In this document: positions 1-5,398 of the stretch, piece after piece
How the letters are laid out: the number at the start of each line of letters is the position of its first letter
How positions within the stretch are numbered: the stretch's first letter is position 1
From: Pseudomonas sp.
GTDB taxonomy: Bacteria; Pseudomonadota; Gammaproteobacteria; Pseudomonadales; Pseudomonadaceae
DNA length: 14,407 bases
Assembly: GCA_003488145.1 (NCBI GenBank)
Contig: DNMQ01000002.1
Span: forward strand, 839 to 15,245
Reading direction: 5' to 3'
Notes under the pieces: model-generated
What the model was told of the DNA's origin: nothing
Databases searched by the model: none
The model's input: the letters and a program-made list of their open reading frames with translations, nothing else
Made by a program: the position numbers and the translations under genes

Positions 1-44
1 TGCCCGAGCAGCACGCTCAGGGGTACGCCGAATACGAGAGTCAT
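1..44 (-). CDS. Inner-membrane permease of branched-chain amino acid-type ABC importer (LivH-like), 5' fragment
   Basis: Only the first 14 codons are inside the window; the ATG is at 44-42 and reads MTLVFGVPLSVLLG. This short hydrophobic start resembles the first residues of LivH-family permeases, which form part of the membrane channel of high-affinity branched-chain amino acid (HAAT) ABC importers. The identification rests mainly on position: it follows the binding-protein gene by 69 bases on the same strand, in an operon that already contains two LivG/LivF-type ATPases and needs two permeases. A weak ribosome binding site (GGTGGTG) precedes the ATG. A LivM-like second permease would be expected further left. 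The family is fairly certain from context, but too little sequence is visible to confirm any motif. Confidence 0.6.
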   Translation of the reverse strand, partial: MTLVFGVPLSVLLG

Positions 45-71
45 GGTTCACCACCCAAAGGAAGTCCGTGG

Positions 72-95
72 CACCCGGCCGTTGCCGACCGGGTG
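72..95 (-). other. Stem-loop between binding-protein and permease genes
   Basis: CACCCGG (72-78) and CCGGGTG (89-95) form a perfect 7-bp stem around a 10-base loop in the 69-base gap between the binding-protein stop codon and the permease start. No U-run follows on the minus strand, so it is not a typical intrinsic terminator. In several binding-protein-dependent transporters such hairpins protect the upstream message, so that more binding protein than permease is made. That role is an inference here. Confidence 0.4.
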
Positions 96-113
96 ATGGC
101 GCGGATCAGCCGG

Positions 114-1331
114 TCAGTCCTTGGCGACCAGCTTGGTGCACTGGGTTTCGGCGATCGGCCGGTAGGCCTGCTCTCCCGGAATGGTGCTGACGATCTTGTA
201 CAGGTCCCACTCGCCGGTGGATTCGGCCGGTGTCTTGACCTGCACCAGGTACATGTCATGCACCATGCGGCCGTCCTCACGGATACGACCGTCCTTGGCG
301 AACATGTCGTTGACCGGCGTCTTGGCCATCTGCGCACGCACTGCGACGGTCTCGTCGGTGCCGGCGGTCTTTACCGCGTTCAGATAATGCGTTGTGGCCG
401 AATAGATGCCGGCGTGCACCATGCCCGGCATGCGCTTGGTGCGCTCGTAGTAGCGCTTGGCCCAGGCGCGGGTGTCGTCATTCATGTCCCAGTACCAGCC
501 GGTAGTCAGCATCAGGCCCTGGGTCACGTCCAGGCCCATGGCATGGATGTCGTTTAGGAACACCACCATGCCGGCGAGCTTCTGCCCGGACTGGGTGACG
601 CCGAACTCGCTGGCGGTCTTCAGCGAGTTGACCGTATCGGCACCGGCGTTGGCCAGGGCGATGACCTCGGCTCCGGAGCCCTGCGCCTGCAGCATGTAGG
701 AAGAGAAATCGTTGCTTGGGAACGGATGGCGGACCTTGCCGACGACGCTGCCGCCCTCGCCTTCCACCACCTTGGTGATGTCGTTTTCCATGGCGTGGCC
801 GAAGGCATAGTCGGCGGTGAGGATGTACCAGCTCTTGCCCCCATCGGCGAGTACGGCCTTGGCCGTGCCATTGGCCAGCGCGTAGGTATCGTAGGTCCAG
901 TGGATATGGTTCGGTGAGCAGAACTCGTTGGTGATGCTGGAGGCCGCCGCGCCGGAGATCAGCGCCAGCTTGCCGCCCTGCTCCACCACCTTGCTTGCGG
1001 CCAGCACCACGGAACTGGCGACCATGCCGGTCACCATGTCGACGTTGCGCTCGTCGATCCACTGGCGCACGGTATTGGCGCCGACGTCCGGCTTGTTCAG
1101 GTCGTCGGCATGGAAGACAACGATCTTCTTGCCGTCGACCTTGCCACCAAAATCCTCCACCGCCATCTTCAGCGCTTCCAGGCCGCCCGGGCCGGAGAGG
1201 TCGCGATAGGTGCCGGACATGTCGGCCAGGTAGCCGATGCGGATTTCGTCATTGCTGATCTCGGCCTGGGCGGCCGAAGCGATCAGGGAAGAAGCCAGGA
1301 TGGCGCTCGCGCTCTTGCGGAAAAAGCTCAT
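114..1331 (-). CDS. Periplasmic substrate-binding protein of branched-chain amino acid-type ABC importer (LivK-like)
   Basis: This encodes a 405-residue type I periplasmic binding protein of the receptor-ligand-binding (Peripla_BP_6/LivK-like) family, which captures a small solute in the periplasm and delivers it to the LivHM-type permeases. Residues 1-23 form a signal peptide ending AQA, so the mature protein begins at EISNDEIRIG, the usual first beta strand of the fold. LADMSGTYRDLSGPG follows as the first ligand-binding loop. The start at 1331 is preferred over an in-frame ATG 45 bases upstream because it has a GAGTGGTGA ribosome binding site and begins exactly at the signal peptide. Two cysteines (in EFCSPN and near the C-terminus in ETQC) could form a disulphide. 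It lies 76 bases after the LivF-like ATPase and 69 bases before the permease. Relatives occur beside both amino acid and organic or aromatic acid operons, so the ligand is unassigned; a branched short-chain acid or leucine-related compound is suggested only by context. Confidence 0.9.
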   Translation of the reverse strand: MSFFRKSASAILASSLIASAAQAEISNDEIRIGYLADMSGTYRDLSGPGGLEALKMAVEDFGGKVDGKKIVVFHADDLNKPDVGANTVRQWIDERNVDMVTGMVASSVVLAASKVVEQGGKLALISGAAASSITNEFCSPNHIHWTYDTYALANGTAKAVLADGGKSWYILTADYAFGHAMENDITKVVEGEGGSVVGKVRHPFPSNDFSSYMLQAQGSGAEVIALANAGADTVNSLKTASEFGVTQSGQKLAGMVVFLNDIHAMGLDVTQGLMLTTGWYWDMNDDTRAWAKRYYERTKRMPGMVHAGIYSATTHYLNAVKTAGTDETVAVRAQMAKTPVNDMFAKDGRIREDGRMVHDMYLVQVKTPAESTGEWDLYKIVSTIPGEQAYRPIAETQCTKLVAKD

Positions 1332-1348
1332 GTATTCACCACTCTCGA

Positions 1349-1359
1349 TTGTTTTTGTT
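1349..1359 (-). promoter_or_regulatory. Candidate Hfq/Crc binding (CA) motif in binding-protein leader
   Basis: The minus strand reads AACAAAAACAA, two overlapping matches to AANAANAA, 17 bases before the ATG at 1331 and just upstream of the ribosome binding site. In Pseudomonas, A-rich tracts of this form near start codons are bound by Hfq with Crc and block translation while preferred carbon sources are present. The match and position are seen; the function is inferred. Confidence 0.45.
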
Positions 1360-1407
1360 GTGGTTCGGGCCGGCATCCACTGCGGCCGGTTTACAGCTTC
1401 CTGAGGT

Positions 1408-2124
1408 TCACACCCCGAGACAGGAATTGAGGAAGTCCTTCTTCGAATCCAGCTCCGCCGCCTCGATCTCCTCGATGATGCGGCCGTGCTCCATGACGTA
1501 ATGGCGGTCGGCCAACGGCGCGGCGAAGCGGAAGTTCTGCTCCACCAGAACGATGGTCAGGCCGCGCTGCTTGAGCTTGATCAATACCTCACCAAGCTTC
1601 TGCACGATGACCGGCGCCAGGCCTTCGGTGATCTCGTCGAGCAGCAGCAGGTTGGCGCCGGTGCGCAGGATGCGCGCCATGGCCAGCATCTGCTGCTCGC
1701 CACCGGAGAGCCGCGTGCCCTGGCTGAAGCGACGTTCGTAGAGGTTGGGAAACATCTCGTAGAGCTCGTCCAGGCTCATGCCGCCGCTGCGCACCGTGGG
1801 CGGCAGCAGGAGGTTTTCCTCGACGCTCAGGCTGGCGAAGATGCCGCGCTCTTCCGGACAGTAGCCAACGCCCAGCCGCGGAATCTGGTGGGCCGGCATG
1901 CCGATGGTCTCGTTGCCGTTGACCACGATGGAGCCGGTGCGGCGACCTACCATGTTCATGATCGCGCGCAGCGTGGTGGAGCGCCCGGCGCCGTTGCGTC
2001 CGAGCAGGGTCACCAGCTCGCCGCGGCCGACCACCAGATCGACACCGTGCAGAATGTGCGATTCGCCGTAAAAGGCATGCAGATCGCTGACGCGCAGCTG
2101 ATCGCGGTCCATGGGTGGATTCAT
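1408..2124 (-). CDS. ABC importer ATP-binding protein, LivF-like, with Walker A Lys replaced by Arg
   Basis: This 238-residue ATPase is one of the two nucleotide-binding subunits expected in a branched-chain amino acid-type importer and acts at the inner membrane. Visible motifs are Walker A GRNGAGRS (42-49), signature LSGGEQQ (139-145), Walker B LLLLDE (159-164) and a VEQN switch region (194-197); Q in place of the switch His is usual for LivF. The Walker A lysine is Arg48 (codon CGC at 1983-1981), where E. coli LivF has Lys. The start at 2124 gives an ATGA overlap with the upstream ATPase stop and a strong GAGGAGG ribosome binding site inside that gene; the reading frame extends further upstream, but that part overlaps the ATPase and has no family similarity. 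Length and ending (FLNSCLGV) fit the family. Translational coupling to the LivG-like partner is likely. Confidence 0.92.
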   Translation of the reverse strand: MNPPMDRDQLRVSDLHAFYGESHILHGVDLVVGRGELVTLLGRNGAGRSTTLRAIMNMVGRRTGSIVVNGNETIGMPAHQIPRLGVGYCPEERGIFASLSVEENLLLPPTVRSGGMSLDELYEMFPNLYERRFSQGTRLSGGEQQMLAMARILRTGANLLLLDEITEGLAPVIVQKLGEVLIKLKQRGLTIVLVEQNFRFAAPLADRHYVMEHGRIIEEIEAAELDSKKDFLNSCLGV

Positions 2125-2897
2125 GCGTGCGCCTCCTCGAGTGCCGCGGCTTCGCTGCCGAGGTAGGCCTCGCGCACCTGCGGGTTGGCCGAAACGCTTT
2201 CGTAGTCGCCCTCGGCGAGCACCGAACCACGCGCCAGCACAGTGATGCGATCGCACAGGCGGCTGACCACGCTGAGGTTGTGCTCGACCATCAGCACCGT
2301 ACGGTTGGCCGCGGCCTTGCGCACCAGCTCGACGACCATGTCGACGTCCTCGCTGCCCATGCCCTGGGTCGGTTCGTCGAGCAGCAGCACGAAGGGGTCG
2401 AGCGCCAGGGTGGTGGCCAGCTCCAGCGCGCGCTTGCGGCCGTAGGGCAGCTCGACGGCGAGGGTCTGGGCGAAGGATTGCAGGTCCACTTCGGCGAGCA
2501 GCTGCATCACCTGATCGTCCAGCTCGCGCAGGCTGCGTTCGGATTTCCAGAAGTGGAAGGAATTGCCCATCTTCTGCTGCAGCGCGACGCGTACGTTCTC
2601 CAGCACGCTCATGTGGCCGAACACCGCGGAAATCTGGAACGAGCGCACCAGACCGAGCCGGGCGATCTCGTTGGCCTTCATCGAGGTGATGTTCTTGCCG
2701 CGATAGAGGATTTCGCCGCGGGTGGGCGTGAGGAACTTGGTGAGCAGATTGAATACGGTGGTCTTGCCGGCGCCGTTGGGGCCGATAAGCGCATGGATGT
2801 GACCCTGACGGACCTTCAGATCGACGGAATCCACGGCGGTGAATCCGCGGAATTCCTTGGTCAGGCCGCGCGTTTCCAGCACGAACTCTGGTTCCAT
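2121..2897 (-). CDS. ABC importer ATP-binding protein, LivG-like
   Basis: This 258-residue nucleotide-binding subunit is the likely partner of the adjacent LivF-like ATPase in a heterodimer that drives import through LivHM-type permeases. Motifs are Walker A GPNGAGKT (39-46, Lys45 intact), Q-loop at SFQ (86-88), a degenerate family-type signature LPYGRKR (150-156), Walker B VLLLDEP (170-176) and switch His206 in MVEHN. The insert between Walker A and signature is the length usual for LivG. The ATG at 2897 has an AGAGGG ribosome binding site. This is the first gene of the importer operon: the upstream porin gene ends at its own terminator, and a degenerate LiuR-type palindrome and an AACAACAACAA tract lie in the leader. 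Its stop overlaps the next ATG by four bases. Confidence 0.93.
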   Translation of the reverse strand: MEPEFVLETRGLTKEFRGFTAVDSVDLKVRQGHIHALIGPNGAGKTTVFNLLTKFLTPTRGEILYRGKNITSMKANEIARLGLVRSFQISAVFGHMSVLENVRVALQQKMGNSFHFWKSERSLRELDDQVMQLLAEVDLQSFAQTLAVELPYGRKRALELATTLALDPFVLLLDEPTQGMGSEDVDMVVELVRKAAANRTVLMVEHNLSVVSRLCDRITVLARGSVLAEGDYESVSANPQVREAYLGSEAAALEEAHA

Positions 2898-2917
2898 TGG
2901 GTGCCCTCTAACCTTGA

Positions 2918-2928
2918 TTGTTGTTGTT
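2918..2928 (-). promoter_or_regulatory. Candidate Hfq/Crc binding (CA) motif in importer operon leader
   Basis: The minus strand reads AACAACAACAA, two overlapping AANAANAA matches, 20 bases upstream of the LivG-like start codon. It is the best of the three such tracts in this window. The form matches the catabolite activity motif recognised by Hfq with Crc in Pseudomonas; repression during growth on preferred carbon sources is inferred. Confidence 0.5.
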
Positions 2929-2955
2929 GGTTATGGCGCAGGTCGCTGCATGACC

Positions 2956-2971
2956 TTTACGTAAACGATAA
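2956..2971 (-). promoter_or_regulatory. Degenerate LiuR-type operator upstream of importer operon
   Basis: The minus strand reads TTATCGTTTACGTAAA, matching 13 of 16 positions of the perfect palindrome found upstream of liuA; the right half TACGTAAA is intact. It lies 58 bases upstream of the LivG-like start, in an intergenic region. A TTGCCG hexamer (2994-2989) lies 17 bases upstream of its left edge, which could place a -10 box inside it, but no convincing -10 is seen. Assignment to LiuR rests on similarity to the two better sites. Confidence 0.5.
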
Positions 2972-3075
2972 CAACCAGTTTCCGTATACGGCAAGTGGCT
3001 TTTTCAAACGGTTGATTGATCGGGAAGCGCGGCTTTTTCAGAGCAAAAGGCCAGTATCCGGCCCTGCTGCCTGGG

Positions 3076-3134
3076 TCCTGCGCGCTGGACGCAGAGCGAC
3101 CGCCCGGGGCGTACCCACGCAGGAGCGTGGGTAC
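3076..3134. repeat. REP/BIME-like palindromic repeat, copy 1
   Basis: This 59-base unit is 53/59 identical to a second copy 120 bases further on. Its right part is a perfect hairpin: GTACCCACGC (3111-3120), loop AGGA, GCGTGGGTAC (3125-3134). The left part carries GGACGCAGAGCGACC (3087-3101), a one-mismatch version of a smaller palindrome. GTACCCACGC/GCGTGGGTAC elements of this kind are dispersed in many Pseudomonas genomes. Confidence 0.75.
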
Positions 3135-3157
3135 AATCAAAACCGGAAGCATCTGAT

Positions 3158-3183
3158 GGTTCCCATGCTCCCGCGTGGGAACC
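3158..3183. repeat. Palindrome between the two REP-like copies
   Basis: GGTTCCCATGC (3158-3168) pairs with GCGTGGGAACC (3173-3183) around a TCCC loop, an 11-bp stem with one T-G pair. Its sequence is related to the hairpins of the flanking 59-base units, so the three together look like a mosaic of REP units. Confidence 0.65.
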
Positions 3184-3195
3184 CGATCCCGGCGC

Positions 3196-3254
3196 TCCTG
3201 CGCCTTGGACGCAGAGCGTCCGCCCAGGGCGTGCCCACGCTGGAGCGTGGGTAC
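3196..3254. repeat. REP/BIME-like palindromic repeat, copy 2
   Basis: This is the second 59-base unit, in the same orientation as copy 1 with six differences. It contains the perfect palindrome GGACGCAGAGCGTCC (3207-3221) and the hairpin GTGCCCACGC (3231-3240), loop TGGA, GCGTGGGTAC (3245-3254), which has one G-T position. It lies beyond the porin terminator, so porin transcripts should not normally include it. Confidence 0.75.
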
Positions 3255-3304
3255 GATAAGACTTTCCACCACTACCATCAGCGAAAATTCTTAGCGGACG
3301 GCGC

Positions 3305-3331
3305 AAAAAAAACCGGGCCTATGCGGCCCGG
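3305..3331 (-). terminator. Intrinsic terminator of the porin transcript
   Basis: On the minus strand CCGGGCC, loop GCATA and GGCCCGG form a 7-bp GC stem (3331-3313) followed directly by eight U (3312-3305). It begins 36 bases after the porin stop codon. The structure is a textbook Rho-independent terminator and separates the porin unit from the importer operon. Confidence 0.92.
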
Positions 3332-3367
3332 AAATTTCCAACGAGGAGGTTCACAGCGGTTTCGCGG

Positions 3368-4633
3368 TTACCACAACGCCAGGCTGTAGCTGACGATGAC
3401 GCGGTTCTCGTCCAGATCGCGCTGGAAGTTGCTTCGCGTGGTGGCGTTGCGCAGCTTCAAGCCGAGGTTCTTCAGCGGGCCGCTCTGGATGACATAGGCA
3501 ATATCGGTGTTGCGCTCCCAGGTCTTGCCTTCACTGGCGCCGGCGCCGCGGTCGACGTTGTCACCGGAGACGTAGCGAGTCATCAGCGTCAGCCCGGGGA
3601 TGCCCATGGCAGCGAAGTCGTAGTCGTAGCGGACCTGCCAGGAACGCTCGTCCTGGTTGCCGAAGTCGTTGATCTGCAGCAGGTTGATCAACGCGTTATC
3701 GCCGCCGGCGACGTAGGCGAAACCGGTATCGCCGCTCATGTGCTGATAACCGCCAGTAAAGGCATGGCCGCCATGCTTGTAGGTGAACAGCGCGCCGAAG
3801 GCATCGTTGTCGACGTTGCTGCCGCCATCGTCGGTTGAGCGCACATAGCGCAGGTCAGTCTTGAAGCTCTGCGACTCGCCGATCGGCAGCACATGGACCA
3901 GGCTGAGGTTGTGCTGGTCGTAGATGCCGTCCAGCCCACCGTAGTAGTAGCTGGTGGCCAATTGTGGCGACCAGTCGTAGCGCCCGCCGGCGAAGAGGAA
4001 TTCGTCGCTGTTGTTGCCGCCGCTACCGAAGGTGATGTTGCGCAGCCCGCCGTTGAACACCATCATCTCTTCGTAATTGGAAGAGTCGCGGTAGCTCGTG
4101 CGATCCAGCATGCCGAGATCCAGCGTGAGGCCTTCGACGTCCTTGCTCTGCAGCCAGGCGCCGCGATAGATGTTCGGCAGCAAGCGGCTGTCGTTGCGCA
4201 TCAGCACCGGAATCACCGGTTGCAGGGTACCCACATGCAGCGTGGTGGCGGACAGCTTGGCCTTCGCCGTCAGGCCTGCCGTGCCGTAGTCGTCCGCCGG
4301 CTCACCGGAAGCCGAGCGTGGCAGGAGGCCGGTGCCGCCACGGCCGGAGCCGGAGTCGAGCTTGACGCCGAGCAGGCCGATGGCATCCAGACCGAAGCCG
4401 ACCGGCCCTTCGGTGTAGCCGGATTCCATTTTCAGGATGAAGCCCTGGGCCCACTCCTCGGCCTTGGACTGGCCGTCCCCCGAACGGAAGTCGCGGTTCA
4501 TGTAGAAGTTGCGCAGTTCGACAGCGGCCTTGCTGTCTTCGATGAAGGCGGCCGAAGCCGTGGTGGACATGCCCAGGATGGCCGCGGCCAGGCTGGAAAG
4601 CAGGAAGGTCCGGCTTGCTGGTTTCAGTTGCAT
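3368..4633 (-). CDS. OprD-family outer-membrane porin
   Basis: This encodes a 421-residue OprD (Occ) family porin, an 18-stranded beta barrel giving substrate-selective diffusion of small, usually carboxylated, solutes across the outer membrane of pseudomonads. Residues 1-28 are a signal peptide ending ASA. The mature protein starts AFIEDSKAAVELRNFYMNRDFR, typical of the family, and includes ADDYGTAGLTAKAKLSATTLHVGTL, the DRTSYRDSS segment, repeated amphipathic beta strands and a C-terminal aromatic (YSLALW) for barrel assembly. Length is normal. The ATG at 4633 has a GAGAGA ribosome binding site. It follows the peroxidase-related gene by 102 bases and ends at an intrinsic terminator. Placement between a CoA synthetase and an ABC importer suggests it passes the same organic acid; the substrate is not known. 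Confidence 0.92.
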   Translation of the reverse strand: MQLKPASRTFLLSSLAAAILGMSTTASAAFIEDSKAAVELRNFYMNRDFRSGDGQSKAEEWAQGFILKMESGYTEGPVGFGLDAIGLLGVKLDSGSGRGGTGLLPRSASGEPADDYGTAGLTAKAKLSATTLHVGTLQPVIPVLMRNDSRLLPNIYRGAWLQSKDVEGLTLDLGMLDRTSYRDSSNYEEMMVFNGGLRNITFGSGGNNSDEFLFAGGRYDWSPQLATSYYYGGLDGIYDQHNLSLVHVLPIGESQSFKTDLRYVRSTDDGGSNVDNDAFGALFTYKHGGHAFTGGYQHMSGDTGFAYVAGGDNALINLLQINDFGNQDERSWQVRYDYDFAAMGIPGLTLMTRYVSGDNVDRGAGASEGKTWERNTDIAYVIQSGPLKNLGLKLRNATTRSNFQRDLDENRVIVSYSLALW

Positions 4634-4644
4634 AGCTTTCTCTC

Positions 4645-4652
4645 TTGTTGTT
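4645..4652 (-). promoter_or_regulatory. Candidate Hfq/Crc binding (CA) motif in porin leader
   Basis: The minus strand reads AACAACAA, an exact AANAANAA match, starting 11 bases upstream of the porin ATG and immediately before the GAGAGA ribosome binding site. Hfq/Crc occupancy here would block translation. The function is inferred from motif and position. Confidence 0.5.
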
Positions 4653-4673
4653 GTGATCGTTGATGCAGCTGTT

Positions 4674-4700
4674 GAGCCCGACTGCGAACTGCCCGGGCTC
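4674..4700 (-). other. Weak stem-loop between peroxidase-related and porin genes
   Basis: GAGCCCG (4674-4680) and CGGGCTC (4694-4700) form a 7-bp stem with a 13-base loop in the 102-base gap. No U-run follows on the minus strand, so termination is unlikely. It may be a processing or stability element. Confidence 0.3.
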
Positions 4701-4735
4701 GGATTACCACTTCATGCGGTAATGCGGTGTCGCGC

Positions 4736-5341
4736 TCAGCGCGCGGGGCTCCTGGGCACGCGGCCCAGCAGGTAGAACTCGTCGTTGGGCGGGGTGCGTG
4801 CCATGGACACCAGGCGGTTGGAGAGGCCGAACAGCCCGGCGATGGCGCCGATGTCCCAGATGTCGTCGAGGCTGAAACCCTGGGCTTCCAGCCGCGCTTG
4901 CCAGGCGTCGTCCAGCACGCCGCGCCCGGCGGCCAGGTGCAGGGCGAAATCGAGCATCGTGCGCTGACGTTCGGAGATCGGCGCGGTGCGGTAGTTGACG
5001 GCGATCTGGTCGGCCAGCTGCGCGTCCTTGGCGAGGATGCGCAGGATCGCGCCATGGGCGACCACGCAATACAGGCAGCCGTGGTCGGCACTGACCGCCA
5101 CCACGATCATCTCCTTCTCGGCCTGGGTCAGGCTGTCGGCTTCGCGCTCCATCAGCGCATCGTGGTAGGCGAAGAAGGCGCGAAACTCCGCCGGCCGATG
5201 AGCCAGCATGAGAAACACGTTGGGGATGAAACCGGCCTTTTCCTGCACGGCGAGAATCCGTTCGCGCAGGTCGGCAGGCAGCGAGTCGAGGCTATCGGGC
5301 AACGGAAAACGGCTGATCGACTGAGCAATAGGCAGCGCCAT
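4736..5341 (-). CDS. AhpD-like peroxidase-related protein (carboxymuconolactone decarboxylase family)
   Basis: This 201-residue protein of the CMD/AhpD superfamily has the length and layout of the 'peroxidase-related enzyme' subgroup. The redox motif is visible as Glu77, then Cys89-x-x-Cys92 and His96 (HGCLYCVVAHG), with the same Glu-to-Cys spacing as in AhpD, where the pair of cysteines and the histidine relay protons during peroxide reduction. The N-terminal segment with GFIPNVFLMLAHRP is characteristic of the subgroup. No signal peptide or membrane segment is seen, so it is cytoplasmic. The ATG at 5341 has an AAGGAG ribosome binding site. It lies 57 bases after the acyl-CoA synthetase on the same strand and is probably co-transcribed with it. 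A real activity in this pathway is not established: members of this subgroup often sit in catabolic operons without a known reaction. Confidence 0.85.
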   Translation of the reverse strand: MALPIAQSISRFPLPDSLDSLPADLRERILAVQEKAGFIPNVFLMLAHRPAEFRAFFAYHDALMEREADSLTQAEKEMIVVAVSADHGCLYCVVAHGAILRILAKDAQLADQIAVNYRTAPISERQRTMLDFALHLAAGRGVLDDAWQARLEAQGFSLDDIWDIGAIAGLFGLSNRLVSMARTPPNDEFYLLGRVPRSPAR

Positions 5342-5370
5342 GGAAAGCTCCTTTTCAGATTAGCGAGTGG

Positions 5371-5392
5371 CCGGCCGGGCGAACCCGGCCGG
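5371..5392. other. Perfect GC hairpin between synthetase and peroxidase-related genes
   Basis: CCGGCCGGG (5371-5379), loop CGAA, CCCGGCCGG (5384-5392) forms a 9-bp perfect stem in a 57-base gap. On the minus strand no U-run follows; AGGAG of the next gene comes about 20 bases later. It is more likely a message-stability or processing structure than a full terminator, though partial attenuation is possible. Confidence 0.5.
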
Positions 5393-5398
5393 TGCCGG

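Larger units (their letters stand above)
2898..3367. other. 470-base intergenic region between porin and importer operons
   Basis: No gene is supported here. Reading from the importer side, it holds the leader with its CA motif, the degenerate LiuR-type site, an AT-richer stretch of about 100 bases (2960-3060) that probably contains the importer promoter, a REP/BIME-like cluster (3076-3254) and the porin terminator (3305-3331). Short reading frames crossing it are low-complexity translations of the repeats. Confidence 0.7.

Noticed and set aside
2124..2256. Longer N-terminus for the LivF-like ATPase
   Set aside because: The upstream extension overlaps the LivG-like gene in another frame, is Arg/Gly-rich and unlike the family; the ATGA overlap with a strong ribosome binding site decides for 2124.
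3076..3254. Possible CRISPR-like array
   Set aside because: There are only two direct copies, each itself palindromic and 59 bases long, with a related palindrome rather than a unique spacer between them, and no cas genes are near. A REP/BIME-like cluster explains it better.
2115..3389. 424-codon plus-strand open frame across the LivG-like gene and the following gap
   Set aside because: It is antisense to a clear ABC ATPase, then runs through REP-like repeats and the terminator; the translated repeats produce a false impression of a repetitive protein.
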